A stretch of 64,000 bases of DNA from CAWDVK01 sp963805715. Its GTDB lineage: Bacteria > Actinomycetota > Actinomycetes > Streptosporangiales > Streptosporangiaceae. The stretch is taken from contig CAWDVK010000004.1 in the NCBI GenBank assembly GCA_963805715.1, positions 62,001 to 126,000 on the forward strand. The letters are read 5' to 3'. Made by a program: the position numbers and the translations under genes. The notes beneath the pieces were generated by a model. The model was not told the origin of the DNA and made no database searches. It worked only from the letters and a program-made list of their open reading frames with translations. Of the stretch, positions 27,344 to 35,865 are shown in pieces (the stretch's first letter is position 1; every line of letters begins with the position of its first letter).

Positions 27344-28390
27344 ATGCAGCAGCCGCGGACTTTCTCCCTTCAGGGCGCCGTCGACCTCGGCGCCCGGCAG
27401 GCCGCAGTGCAGCGACGGCAGCGGGCGGCCGAGAGACCGGCCGACGGCGGGCCGGCCGGTGCGCAGGGCGGCATCATCATCGAGGCCACCGACGAGACGT
27501 TCAATAGCGACGTGGTGGCCCGGTCACGATCAGTTCCGGTCATCCTCGACCTGTGGGCCGAGTGGTGCGGGCCGTGCAAGCAGCTCGGCCCCATCCTGGA
27601 GAAGCTGGCCACGGAGGCGGATGGCGCCTGGGTGCTCGCCAAGGTGGACGTCGACGCCAATCCGCAGCTGAGCGCCGCCCTGCAGGTGCAGAGCATTCCC
27701 ATGGTGGTGGCCGTCGTGGGCGGCCAGATCGTCGACGGCTTCCTGGGTGCCATGCCGGAAGAGCAGGTCAGAAGCTGGCTCGGCCAGGTCATGCAGGTAG
27801 CTGAGCAGCTCGGGCTGCCGGGCGCGAACGGCGGCGCGGCCGCCGCGGCGGGCAGCCAGGAGCCGCCCGGCGCGGCCGGGCCGCAGGCTCAGCCAGGCCG
27901 GGACGGCGGGCCCGGTGACGGTCCCGGCCGGCCGCGACCCGGCGCCGGCCCGGGCGCGGGACCAGGGGATGCCTTCGGGGATCCGGCTTTCGCCGAGGCG
28001 CAGGACGCGATGGAACGCGGCGACCTGGACGCGGCCGCGACCGCGTTCGAGAAGGTGCTGGCTGCCTCGCCCGGCCACCCGGTCGCCACGATGGGCCTGG
28101 GTCAGGTCAGCCTGATCCGCAGGGTCAGCGGGTACGACCAGGCCAGCGCGCGGAAGGCCGCCGGCGAGCGGCCGGATGACCCCGAGGCGCAGGCCCGCGC
28201 GGCCGATATCGACCTGGCCATGGGCCGGGTCGACGCCGCCTTCGACCGGATGCTCGACACCATCAGGCGCACGGCGGGCGCGGACCGGGACAAGGCCCGC
28301 GTTCACCTGCTCGGGCTCTTCGAGATCTTCCCGCCGAGGGACCCGCGGGTGACGAGGGCCAGGAGCACGCTGTCCAGCCTGCTGTTCTGA
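27344..28390 (+). CDS. Thioredoxin-TPR co-chaperone-like protein (CnoX/YbbN type)
   Basis: A 348-residue protein. After an N-terminal segment rich in Gln/Arg comes a thioredoxin domain (about residues 50-160) with active site WAEWCGPCKQLGP and VQSIPMVVAVVGG. A Gly/Pro/Ala-rich linker of about 60 residues follows, and then TPR-like helices (FAEAQDAMERGDLDAAATAFEKVL; AARAADIDLAMGRVDAAFDRML). The same architecture occurs in E. coli YbbN/CnoX, a holdase-type chaperedoxin. About 120 bases after icmA. Confidence 0.9.
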   Translation: MQQPRTFSLQGAVDLGARQAAVQRRQRAAERPADGGPAGAQGGIIIEATDETFNSDVVARSRSVPVILDLWAEWCGPCKQLGPILEKLATEADGAWVLAKVDVDANPQLSAALQVQSIPMVVAVVGGQIVDGFLGAMPEEQVRSWLGQVMQVAEQLGLPGANGGAAAAAGSQEPPGAAGPQAQPGRDGGPGDGPGRPRPGAGPGAGPGDAFGDPAFAEAQDAMERGDLDAAATAFEKVLAASPGHPVATMGLGQVSLIRRVSGYDQASARKAAGERPDDPEAQARAADIDLAMGRVDAAFDRMLDTIRRTAGADRDKARVHLLGLFEIFPPRDPRVTRARSTLSSLLF

Positions 28391-28456
28391 TCGGCTCTGC
28401 CGCCTGGCCGGAGCGCGCTGCCGGTCGCAGCCTGGCGGGCTCAGGCTTGGCCGCGG

Positions 28457-28999
28457 TCAGCCGCGCTTCGCGGCCGCGGGTCCGGGCGGGCCTGGCTGGA
28501 CGGGCGCGGCGCCCGCCCCGGCCGGGCCGGCATCGGCCAGCTGCTCCAGCGCGGGCAGCGCGGCCGCCAGGGCGGTGAGCTGTTCCTCCGGCAGGGTCAT
28601 CAGGCTGTCGGCGAGCAGGCTGGTGGTCTCGCGGCGGATGCGCTCCAGGGCCTGGTGACCGACATCGGTGGCCGTGACCATGCTGGCCCGTGCGTCGCCG
28701 GGCACGGGACAGCGTCGCACGTAGCCGCGCTCCTCCAGCACGCTGACCAGGCGGGTGAGCGTGGACGGGGCGATCCGCTCGGCAGCGGCGAGGTCACCGA
28801 GCCGGACCGGTCCCGAGTGCTCGATCGTGGACAGCGCCGAGAGCTGGGTCGGTGTCAGGCCGGCCAGCTCGTGCTTGCGCAGCCGCCGTGACATCCGCAG
28901 AATGGCGACCCGCAGCCGGGCCACGTCAATGTCCGGCGCCCGGCCCGCCGGGTCGCCCGCCGGGGCAGGTGCCGCTGCCGTTCTGGTTCCCGTGGACAC
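28457..28999 (-). CDS. MarR family transcriptional regulator
   Basis: A 180-residue winged-helix regulator: LRVAILRMSRRLRKHELAGLTPTQLSALSTIEHSG, recognition helix region LAAAERIAPSTLTRLVSVLEERGYV and wing RCPVPGDARASMVTATDVG. The C-terminal 25 residues are Ala/Pro/Gly-rich. GTG start. Divergent from the YqgE gene by about 100 bases; its target is unknown. Confidence 0.88.
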   Translation of the reverse strand: MSTGTRTAAAPAPAGDPAGRAPDIDVARLRVAILRMSRRLRKHELAGLTPTQLSALSTIEHSGPVRLGDLAAAERIAPSTLTRLVSVLEERGYVRRCPVPGDARASMVTATDVGHQALERIRRETTSLLADSLMTLPEEQLTALAAALPALEQLADAGPAGAGAAPVQPGPPGPAAAKRG

Positions 29000-29098
29000 C
29001 CTTGCAGCGTACGTGGCCGGTGCCGCCGAAGGGGACCACGCCGGTCAACCTGTCGTGCCGCTCTGCCGCGGAGCGGCTGACGGGCGCATCATGGTGTC

Positions 29099-29674
29099 AT
29101 GGAGGATGAATCCCTCGCCGGGCGGCTGCTCGCGGCGACCCCGCTGCTCGGTGACCCCAATTTCCGGCGCACCGTGGTGCTGATCGTGGAGGACGACCCG
29201 GACGAGGGATCGCTCGGCGTGGTGCTGAACCGGCCGACCGAGGTCCCGGTGGGCCGCGTGCTCGAGCCCTGGACTGAGCTGGTCACCGGGCCATCGGTGG
29301 TGTTCCGCGGCGGTCCGGTCTCGCCGAACAGCGCCCTGGCCCTGGCCCTGGCCGGGGGGGAGGACGAGCCGGTGGGCTGGCGCTCGCTGGACGGCTCGCC
29401 GCTGATGTCGCGGATCGGGCTGGTCGACCTGGAGGCGCCGCCTGAGCTGCTGGCCGGGGGCATCACCTCGCTGCGGGTGTTCGCCGGCTACGCGGGCTGG
29501 GGAGCGGGCCAGCTGCGGGCCGAGATCGAGGAAGGCGCCTGGTATGTCCTGCCCGGCGAGCCGGCCGATGCGTTCTTCGCCGAGCCGGAGCGGCTCTGGC
29601 CGTCCGTGCTGCGGCGCCAGGGCGGTGAACTAGCTCTTGTCGCGACGTATCCGGACGACCCCGTGCTCAACTGA
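29099..29674 (+). CDS. YqgE/AlgH family protein (UPF0301)
   Basis: A 191-residue protein with family hallmarks: SLAGRLLAATPLLGDPNFRRTVVLIVEDD, GSLGVVLNRPTEVPVG, FRGGPVSPNSALAL, FAGYAGWGAGQLRAEIEEGAW and the C-terminal ALVATYPDDPVLN. It is a widely conserved protein of uncertain biochemical role. The DUF3039 gene follows after 36 bases. Confidence 0.93.
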   Translation: MEDESLAGRLLAATPLLGDPNFRRTVVLIVEDDPDEGSLGVVLNRPTEVPVGRVLEPWTELVTGPSVVFRGGPVSPNSALALALAGGEDEPVGWRSLDGSPLMSRIGLVDLEAPPELLAGGITSLRVFAGYAGWGAGQLRAEIEEGAWYVLPGEPADAFFAEPERLWPSVLRRQGGELALVATYPDDPVLN

Positions 29675-29710
29675 GGCGCCCTCTTGCGGTCGCGGGTAGA
29701 CTGTCATGCC

Positions 29711-29968
29711 GTGAGCACAGAAGTCCTGCCTGGCACAGATATCCGCCACGAGACCAACGTCCGGCCTGACCTGTCGCACGGCGACGGAGACCACGAGCGG
29801 TTTGCGCACTATGTGCAGAAGGACAAGATCGTGGACAGCGCGGTGACCGGCACGCCCGTGGTCGCCCTGTGCGGCAAGATCTGGGTCCCGAGCCGGGATC
29901 CGAAGAAGTACCCGGTCTGCCCGGAGTGCAAGGAGATCTTCGAGTCCCTGCCCGAGGGCGACGGCTAG
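29711..29968 (+). CDS. DUF3039 family small zinc protein
   Basis: An 85-residue protein, almost universal in actinobacteria: GDGDHERFAHYVQKDKIVDSAVTG, PVVALCGKIWVPSRDP and YPVCPECKEIFESLP. The single Cys plus the CPEC pair, with the His residues upstream, suggest a small zinc site. The function is unknown. GTG start at 29711, chosen because conservation begins there. Confidence 0.9.
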   Translation: MSTEVLPGTDIRHETNVRPDLSHGDGDHERFAHYVQKDKIVDSAVTGTPVVALCGKIWVPSRDPKKYPVCPECKEIFESLPEGDG

Positions 29969-29995
29969 CTGGCTGTCCCCGGCTACCCGGCCCGG

Positions 29996-30631
29996 TTACC
30001 CGGACTGCGGGTCACCGGGCTGCGCCAGCCCCGTCACCGCCGTCCCGGTGCGCGGCGCACCCGTGACGGTAACCCCGGCCGCGCGCAGCGCCCCGATGGC
30101 CGCCTGGCTGGTGCCGGGGGCCACCCCGGCGGTCAGGCTGAGCAGCACGGTGGTGGCGAAGCCTGCCCGCACGGCATCCAGCGCGGTGGCGCGCACGCAG
30201 TAGTCCGTCGCGATGCCGGCCACGTCGACGGCTGACACCGAGCGCTCGCGGAGCCAGTCCTCCAGGCTCTCGCCGTCCGGGGCGGATCCCTCGAAGCCGC
30301 TGTAGGCGGCCGCATAGGCGCCCTTGCGGAAGACCTCCTCGATCCGGCTGGTGTCCAGCGCGGGATGGAACAGCGCGCCGGGCGTGCTCGCGACGCAGTG
30401 CGGCGGCCAGCTGGCCACGAAGTCAGGCTCGGCCGAGAAGTGCGCGCCGGGCTCGACGTGACAGTCCTGCGTCGCCACGACGCGCGTGTACCCGTCCGCC
30501 TCCGGGCTGGCCAGGTAGTCGCTGATCGCGCCGGCCACAGCCGCGCCGCCGGCCACGGCCAGCGAGCCGCCCTCGCAGAAGTCGTTCTGGACGTCGACGA
30601 TCAGCAGCGCTCGCACGGGCTGAGGGTGCAT
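29996..30631 (-). CDS. pncA: Nicotinamidase
   Basis: A 211-residue isochorismatase-fold amidase. The Asp of the catalytic triad is in LLIVDVQNDFCEGGSL, Lys in EVFRKGAYAAAYSGFEG and the nucleophilic Cys in GIATDYCVRATALDA. Metal-binding His residues occur in TQDCHVEPGAHFS. It hydrolyses nicotinamide to nicotinate. Nine bases downstream of pncB on the same strand, giving a two-gene NAD-salvage operon. Confidence 0.93.
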   Translation of the reverse strand: MHPQPVRALLIVDVQNDFCEGGSLAVAGGAAVAGAISDYLASPEADGYTRVVATQDCHVEPGAHFSAEPDFVASWPPHCVASTPGALFHPALDTSRIEEVFRKGAYAAAYSGFEGSAPDGESLEDWLRERSVSAVDVAGIATDYCVRATALDAVRAGFATTVLLSLTAGVAPGTSQAAIGALRAAGVTVTGAPRTGTAVTGLAQPGDPQSG

Positions 30632-30640
30632 GGCCCGAGG

Positions 30641-32029
30641 CTAGCCCGATTCATCACTACCTGTCCCGTCGGGCTCCATGACGGTCGGGATGGCCTGGTA
30701 TCCGCGGGACAGCTGACGGGCGTGCGGCGGGAGCTCGGCCAGCCCGGCGCGATGCCGGTCCCGCGCCGCGGCCAGCGGCTCCGCGCCGACGACCTTGCCG
30801 CCGCGCACGAGCTCGCGCAGCAGCAGCCGGTAGCGGGAGTCCGGCGGCAGCTCAGCGGTGCTGACGAGCTCATCGACCGCGGTCCCGCTGTCATCCAGGC
30901 GGCGGGCCGCCCACTTCCGGCCGCCGCGACCGGGCTTGCCCACCGAGCGCTTGGCCACGGCCCGCAGCGGCTGGCCCGGCCCGGCCTGATCGGCCCTGGC
31001 CACCAGCTTGTACACCAGGGCGGCGGTGGGCGTGCCTGATCCGGTCACCAGCGACGTGCCGACGCCGTAGCCGTCGACCGGAGCCGCCGCGAGCGCGGCG
31101 ATCGAGTACTCGTCCAGGTCACCGGTCAGCACGATCCTGGTCCCGGTCGCGCCGAGCGAGTCCAGCAGGGCGCGCACCTCGCGGGCGATCACCGCCAGGT
31201 CACCGCTGTCGATCCGGACCGCGCCGAGGCCAGGGCCGGCCACCTGCACGGCAGTCCGCACCGCCGCGGCCACGTCGTAGGCGTCCACCAGCAGGGTGGT
31301 GGACGGGCCGAGCGCGTCCAGCTGCGCGGCGAACGCGGCGCGCTCGCCGGCGTGCAGCAGCGTGAACGCGTGCGAGCTGGTGCCGCCCGTCGGCACGGCG
31401 AACTCGTATCCGGCCCGCAGGTTGGAGGTTGACTCGAAGCCGGCCAGGTGGGCGGCCCTGGCGCTGGCGACAGCGGCCATCTCGTGCGTCCGGCGCGAGC
31501 CCATCTCGATCAGCGGCCGGCCGCCGGCCGCCGTCACCATCCGCGAGGCCGCGGCGGCGATCGCGCAGTCGTGATTGAGGACGGACAGGATCAGCGTCTC
31601 CAGGATCACGGCCTCGGCGAACGTGCCGTCCACGACCAGCAGCGGCGAGCCGGGGAAGTAGCAGTCACCCTCGCCGTAGCCCCAGATGTCGCCGCTGAAC
31701 CGGTAGCCGGCCAGGAACTCCCCGGTCGCCTCGTCGATGATGCCCGACTCCCGCAGGAAGCCAAGCTCGGCTCGGTCGAACCGGAACCGCTCGATCGCGT
31801 CCAGCAGCCGTCCGGTGCCGGCGACCACGCCGTATCGTCGGCCGCCCGGCAGATGGCGGGCGAATACCTCGAAGACCGCGCGCCGCTGCGCGGAACCGTC
31901 CCGCAGCGCGGCCCGCAGCATCGTCAGCTCGTAATGATCGGTCAGCAGGCCGGTGCCGGGCCCCTCCGGCCGCGTCGCGGCGGGACGGGGATCGGCGGCC
32001 CGGCTCAGGCCGCCAGGGTCGGTGGTCAC
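30641..32029 (-). CDS. pncB: Nicotinate phosphoribosyltransferase
   Basis: A 462-residue enzyme: GLLTDHYELTMLRAALRDG, FEVFARHLPGGRRYGVVAGTGRLL, IEMGSRRTHEMAAVASARAA with the phosphorylated-type His region, VRIDSGDLAVIAREVRALLD, IVLTGDLDEYSIAAL and DGYGVGTSLVTGSGTPTA. It makes nicotinate mononucleotide from nicotinate, PRPP and ATP. Divergent from clpS by 94 bases, as in Mycobacterium tuberculosis (pncB1 and clpS). Confidence 0.94.
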   Translation of the reverse strand: MTTDPGGLSRAADPRPAATRPEGPGTGLLTDHYELTMLRAALRDGSAQRRAVFEVFARHLPGGRRYGVVAGTGRLLDAIERFRFDRAELGFLRESGIIDEATGEFLAGYRFSGDIWGYGEGDCYFPGSPLLVVDGTFAEAVILETLILSVLNHDCAIAAAASRMVTAAGGRPLIEMGSRRTHEMAAVASARAAHLAGFESTSNLRAGYEFAVPTGGTSSHAFTLLHAGERAAFAAQLDALGPSTTLLVDAYDVAAAVRTAVQVAGPGLGAVRIDSGDLAVIAREVRALLDSLGATGTRIVLTGDLDEYSIAALAAAPVDGYGVGTSLVTGSGTPTAALVYKLVARADQAGPGQPLRAVAKRSVGKPGRGGRKWAARRLDDSGTAVDELVSTAELPPDSRYRLLLRELVRGGKVVGAEPLAAARDRHRAGLAELPPHARQLSRGYQAIPTVMEPDGTGSDESG

Positions 32030-32123
32030 GACCCGCAGCCTACGGGCAGGCCGGGGCAGTGACGTGGCAGGTGCGCCGGCGGCCGGGCGGAGTGCAAGAC
32101 TAGGTCAGAGGAGGTGACGGCCG

Positions 32124-32414
32124 GTGAACACGGCGCCAGTTGAGGTTGAGCGCCCGGATACCAGCGAGATTGCTGATCTGGAAGCGCCCTGGGTCACCAT
32201 CGTGTGGAACGACCCCGTCAACCTCATGTCCTACGTGACGTATGTGTTCCAGCGCGTATTCGGCTATGCGAAGCCGAAGGCGGAGAAGCTGATGCTGGAT
32301 GTCCATCACAAGGGCAAGGCGGTAGTGTCTTCCGGCGCGCGGGAAGCAATGGAGCGGGATGCCGAGACCCTGCACGGTTACGGTCTCTGGGCCACGGTGA
32401 GTCACGACTCGTGA
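32124..32414 (+). CDS. clpS: ATP-dependent Clp protease adaptor ClpS
   Basis: A 96-residue N-degron adaptor: APWVTIVWNDPVNLMSYVTYVFQRVFGY, the MLDVHHKGKAVVSSG segment and LHGYGLWATV. It binds N-end-rule substrates and delivers them to ClpC/ClpA-type unfoldases. GTG start with an ideal AGGAGGTGA ribosome site at 32109-32117. It overlaps the DUF2017 gene by 4 bases. Confidence 0.95.
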   Translation: MNTAPVEVERPDTSEIADLEAPWVTIVWNDPVNLMSYVTYVFQRVFGYAKPKAEKLMLDVHHKGKAVVSSGAREAMERDAETLHGYGLWATVSHDS

Positions 32415-33013
32415 CCAGCGACCAGCCAGGGGACTGGCCGGAGTCCGATCCGGAGGATCAGTTGCCACGATTCCGCGCAAGTTCGGGCGGCAGCGTCACC
32501 GCGCGCTTTGACGCAACCCAGGCGGCCCTCATCCGCGGGCTGGTCGGCCAGGTCGCCGACCTCATCGCGGCCGAGCCGCCGCCCGCGTCCCCGGCCGGCG
32601 GCCAGGACGAGCTCGCGGCCGAGCTCGGCCTCAGCCAGCACGCCGAGCTGCCGGATGACCCGGTGCTCGCCCGGCTGCTGCCCGATGCCTATTCCGATGA
32701 CCCGGAGGCGTCGGCGGAGTTCCGCCGGTACACCGAGACCGGCCTGCGCAGCGCCAAGGTGGAGGCGGCCATGACGGTGCTGGAGACTCTGCCGGCCCGC
32801 GGCGGCAAGGTGCGGCTGGCCGAGCCGGAAAGCCAGGCCTGGCTGCGCGCGCTGAACGACGTGCGGCTGGCGCTGAGCGTCCGGCTCGGCGTCACCGACG
32901 ACTTCGACGAGGACGTCGCCCGGATGCCGCCGGACGACCCGCGGGCCGGGCACGTGTGGGTCTACCAGATGCTGGGATACCTCCAGGAGAGCCTGGTCGA
33001 GGCGCTCTGGTGA
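32411..33013 (+). CDS. DUF2017 family protein
   Basis: A 200-residue acidic protein. The GTG overlaps the clpS stop (GTGA), indicating translational coupling. Features: VTARFDATQAALIRGLVGQVADLI, DPVLARLLPDAYSDDPEASAEFRRYTE, WLRALNDVRLALSVRLGV and HVWVYQMLGYLQESLVEALW. DUF2017 proteins nearly always follow clpS in actinobacteria. The function is unknown; the context suggests a role with Clp proteolysis. Confidence 0.92.
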   Translation: MTSDQPGDWPESDPEDQLPRFRASSGGSVTARFDATQAALIRGLVGQVADLIAAEPPPASPAGGQDELAAELGLSQHAELPDDPVLARLLPDAYSDDPEASAEFRRYTETGLRSAKVEAAMTVLETLPARGGKVRLAEPESQAWLRALNDVRLALSVRLGVTDDFDEDVARMPPDDPRAGHVWVYQMLGYLQESLVEALW

Positions 33014-33036
33014 GCCGCCCCGTTACGCTCGCAGGC

Positions 33037-33465
33037 ATGCTGACCATGAGCGCCGAGCTGCGCGACGCGATCGTCGCGCATGCCAGGGCCGACCATCCCG
33101 ACGAAGCCTGCGGCGTGATCGCGGGACCGGCCGGCAGCGGCCGCCCGCAGCGCCTGATCCCGATGCTGAACGCCGAGCGGTCGCCGACCTTCTACCGCTT
33201 CGACTCCCTGGAGCAGCTGCGGGTCTGGCGGGAGATGGACGACCGGGACGAGGAGCCAGTCGTCATCTACCACTCGCATACGGCAACGGAGGCATATCCC
33301 TCCAGGACCGACATCTCGTACGCGAGCGAGCCCGGCGCGCACTACCTGCTGGTCTCGACCCGCGACCCGGACGAGGCCGAGTTCCGCTCCTTCCGGATCG
33401 CCGACGGCGTCGTCACCGAGGAAGAGGTGGCGATCGCGCCCCTGCCGGCGGCCAGCGCGGAATGA
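33037..33465 (+). CDS. mec: JAMM/MPN+ metalloprotease, Mec-type (CysO-cysteine peptidase)
   Basis: A 142-residue M67 peptidase. Zinc/JAMM residues: HPDEACGVIAG (catalytic Glu), IYHSHTATEAYPSRTD (HxH and Asp). The mycobacterial Mec releases cysteine from the CysO-cysteine adduct. Here it precedes cysO and cysM exactly as in M. tuberculosis. It may additionally trim the CysO tail, which carries two residues after Gly-Gly. Confidence 0.92.
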   Translation: MLTMSAELRDAIVAHARADHPDEACGVIAGPAGSGRPQRLIPMLNAERSPTFYRFDSLEQLRVWREMDDRDEEPVVIYHSHTATEAYPSRTDISYASEPGAHYLLVSTRDPDEAEFRSFRIADGVVTEEEVAIAPLPAASAE

Positions 33466-33550
33466 TCTGGCGGGCCGCCCGGTTGCATCGCTAGGGGGAG
33501 CTGACCCCCCGCCCCTTCCCCTACTCACCTGGATACCTGGAGCGAGGCAC

Positions 33551-33829
33551 ATGGCGATCGAGGTCCGCATTCCGACGATCCTGCGCACCTATACCGGTGG
33601 CGCCAAGTCGGTCGAGGGCTCCGGCGACACGCTCGGTGACCTATTCGCTGACCTGGATGCCCGCCATGGCGGGCTGCGGGACAGGCTGGTGGACGACACG
33701 GGCCTGCGGCGCTTCGTGAACGTCTACCTGAACGACGAGGACGTGCGGTTCATCGGCGGGCTGAGCGCCCCGATCAGGGACGGCGACACCGTGACCGTGC
33801 TGCCCGCCGTGGCCGGCGGCTCTCGCTGA
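33551..33829 (+). CDS. cysO: Sulfur-carrier protein CysO (ubiquitin/MoaD/ThiS fold)
   Basis: A 92-residue beta-grasp protein: AIEVRIPTILRTYTGGAKSVEG, GLRRFVNVYLNDEDVRFIGGL, DTVTVLPAVAGGSR. The C-terminus reads Gly-Gly-Ser-Arg, so the reactive Gly-Gly is not terminal: two extra residues must be removed before thiocarboxylation. Once activated it donates sulfur to O-phosphoserine on CysM. ATG at 33551, 85 bases after mec, same operon. Confidence 0.93.
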   Translation: MAIEVRIPTILRTYTGGAKSVEGSGDTLGDLFADLDARHGGLRDRLVDDTGLRRFVNVYLNDEDVRFIGGLSAPIRDGDTVTVLPAVAGGSR

Positions 33830-33847
33830 CGGCTGCCGCCTGATCTG

Positions 33848-34795
33848 ATGCGCTACGACTCCCTGCTCGACGCGGTGGGCGGGACCCCGCTGGTGGGGCT
33901 GCCCCGGCTGTCACCGGGACCGGACGTGCGGCTGTGGGCCAAGCTCGAGGACCGCAACCCGACCGGATCGGTCAAGGACCGGGCCGCGTTCTGGATGGTG
34001 GCCGCCGCGGAGAAGGACGGGCTGCTGAGCCCGGGCGACACCATCCTGGAGCCAACGTCCGGCAACACCGGGATATCGCTGGCCATGGTGGCCAGCCTGC
34101 GGGGCTATCAGCTGATCTGCGTCATGCCGGAGAACACGTCGGCCGAGCGCAGGCAGCTGCTGGAGGCCTATGGCGCGTCGATCATCTTCTCGCCCGCGGC
34201 CGGGGGGTCGAACGAGGCCGTCCGGGTGGCGAAGGGACTGGCGGCGCAGAACCCGGACTGGGTCATGCTGTACCAGTACGGCAACGAGGCCAACTCGCTC
34301 GCGCACTACGAGACGACCGGGCCCGAGCTGCTCGCCGATCTTCCGCAGATCACGCATTTCGTCGCGGGGCTCGGCACCACCGGCACGCTGATGGGCACCG
34401 GCCGGTACCTGCGGGAGCGAGTGCCCGGTGTGCAGATCGTCGCGGCCGAGCCGCGCTACGGCGAGCTCGTCTACGGGCTGCGCAACATAGACGAGGGCTT
34501 CGTGCCCGAGCTGTATGACGAAACGGTCCTGACCAGGCGCTTCTCGGTGCCGGCCGCCGACGCGCTGCGCCGGACCCGTGAGCTGCTGGCCGCCGAGGGC
34601 CTGTTCGCGGGCATCTCGTCCGGCTGCGTGCTGCACGCCGGGCTCGCGCTGGCCGCTCAGGCGCAGGCGGCCGGCCAGCGCGCCGATATCGCCCTGCTGA
34701 TCGCGGACGGCGGCTGGAAGTACCTCTCGACCGGCGCCTACGCCGGCACGCTCGAGGAGGCCGAGGCGCGGCTGGAAGGCCAGCTGTGGGCCTGA
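33848..34795 (+). CDS. cysM: CysO-dependent cysteine synthase CysM
   Basis: A 315-residue PLP enzyme of the O-acetylserine sulfhydrylase fold: GGTPLVGLPRLSP, DRNPTGSVKDRAAFWMV with the PLP Lys, EPTSGNTGISLAM, YQYGNEANSLAHYETTGPEL, FVAGLGTTGTLMGTGRYL and GLFAGISSGCVLHA. Mycobacterial CysM uses O-phosphoserine and thiocarboxylated CysO. It begins 18 bases after cysO. Confidence 0.94.
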   Translation: MRYDSLLDAVGGTPLVGLPRLSPGPDVRLWAKLEDRNPTGSVKDRAAFWMVAAAEKDGLLSPGDTILEPTSGNTGISLAMVASLRGYQLICVMPENTSAERRQLLEAYGASIIFSPAAGGSNEAVRVAKGLAAQNPDWVMLYQYGNEANSLAHYETTGPELLADLPQITHFVAGLGTTGTLMGTGRYLRERVPGVQIVAAEPRYGELVYGLRNIDEGFVPELYDETVLTRRFSVPAADALRRTRELLAAEGLFAGISSGCVLHAGLALAAQAQAAGQRADIALLIADGGWKYLSTGAYAGTLEEAEARLEGQLWA

Positions 34796-34817
34796 GGCGC
34801 GGCAGCAGGGCGGGCGC

Positions 34818-35741
34818 ATGACGATCTTCGATGAGGCAACCGCGGTGACCCGCCGCGGCGAGGGGACCTACGACGCCCGCCCCGACCCCCGGTTCGCGAT
34901 GGTCGCGCCCGGCGGCACCGCGCCGCCGGCCGTCAACGGCGGCGTGCTGATCGCCACGGTGCTGCGCGCGGTGCTGGACTCCTCCGCGCACCCGCATCCG
35001 GTCGCCACCAGCGCCACCTTCCTGCGCGTGGCCCGGCTGGAGCCGGCCGAGGTGCAGGTGACCTGGCTGAAGCACGGCAAGACCGCGTCCACCGCGCACG
35101 CGACCCTGGTCCAGGAGGGCGAGCCGGTCCTCGACGTGACGGTGACCACGGGCACGGTGCCCGCCGGCCCCGAGGCGGCTGCCGCGGCCGGCCCGGCCCG
35201 CGCGGCTGATCCGGCCAGGCCGCTGCGATCGGAGGACCTGCACTGGACCGACGCGCCGCCGCCGTTCCCGCCGATCGAGGAGTGCGTGGACCTCGGCGTC
35301 TGGCCGGGCGCCGTCGCCCAGGGCGGCGCGGCCGGGTTCGCGGCGCAGATCCAGGTGCTGTTCGACCCGGCCACCACGGGCTGGCGGCGCCGCGAGCCGT
35401 CCGGGCTGCCGGAGATGCGCGGCTACTTCCGGCTGCGCGAGGAGCGGGAGGCTGACGCGTACCTGCTGGCGCTGGCGGTGGACGGGCTGCCGCCGGTGGC
35501 GTTCGGCCTGGGGGCGACCGGCTGGGCGCCTACGGTCCAGCTCACCTGGCACATGCGGGGCGTGCCGTCCGCCGGGCCGCTGCGGGTCGCGGCCCGCAGC
35601 CGGCATGTCGGCGGCGGCTGGTTCGACGAGCAGGCCGAGGTGTGGGATGCGGCCGACCGGCTGGTCGCGCAGAGCACCCAGCTGGCCAGGGTGGGCCGCG
35701 GGCCCGTGCACGGCCCGGCCGACGGCGGCCGCCCCGGCTGA
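34818..35741 (+). CDS. Acyl-CoA thioesterase family protein (double hotdog)
   Basis: A 307-residue protein with an N-terminal hotdog half (PDPRFAMVAPGGTAPPAVNGGVLIATVLRAVL; PHPVATSATFLRVARLEPAEVQVTWLKHGKTASTAHATL) and a C-terminal half (MRGYFRLREEREADAYLLALAVDGLPP; VQLTWHMRGVPSAGPLRVAAR). This is the plan of TesB-like or acyl-CoA thioesterase proteins. The chain-length preference is unknown. 22 bases after cysM, probably the last gene of the cys operon. Confidence 0.85.
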   Translation: MTIFDEATAVTRRGEGTYDARPDPRFAMVAPGGTAPPAVNGGVLIATVLRAVLDSSAHPHPVATSATFLRVARLEPAEVQVTWLKHGKTASTAHATLVQEGEPVLDVTVTTGTVPAGPEAAAAAGPARAADPARPLRSEDLHWTDAPPPFPPIEECVDLGVWPGAVAQGGAAGFAAQIQVLFDPATTGWRRREPSGLPEMRGYFRLREEREADAYLLALAVDGLPPVAFGLGATGWAPTVQLTWHMRGVPSAGPLRVAARSRHVGGGWFDEQAEVWDAADRLVAQSTQLARVGRGPVHGPADGGRPG

Positions 35742-35767
35742 GCGCCGCGGGCCATCCCGCTGCCCAG

Positions 35768-35818
35768 ATGATCTCGAAGACTTAGCGGGAAATGACCCCG
35801 CAAACCTTACGAGATCAT
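35768..35818. terminator. Nested inverted repeats between convergent genes
   Basis: Outer arms ATGATCTCG (35768-35776) and CGAGATCAT (35810-35818) enclose a second inverted repeat GCGGG (35785-35789) and CCCGC (35797-35801). It lies between the stops of the thioesterase gene and the MFS gene. Likely a bidirectional terminator, with an unusual two-storey layout and bulged A/T-rich steps between stems. Confidence 0.7.
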
Positions 35819-35865
35819 GGTCAGCGGCCGGCTGACCGCGGCGGGCGAGCGCCGTGCCGCCGGCG

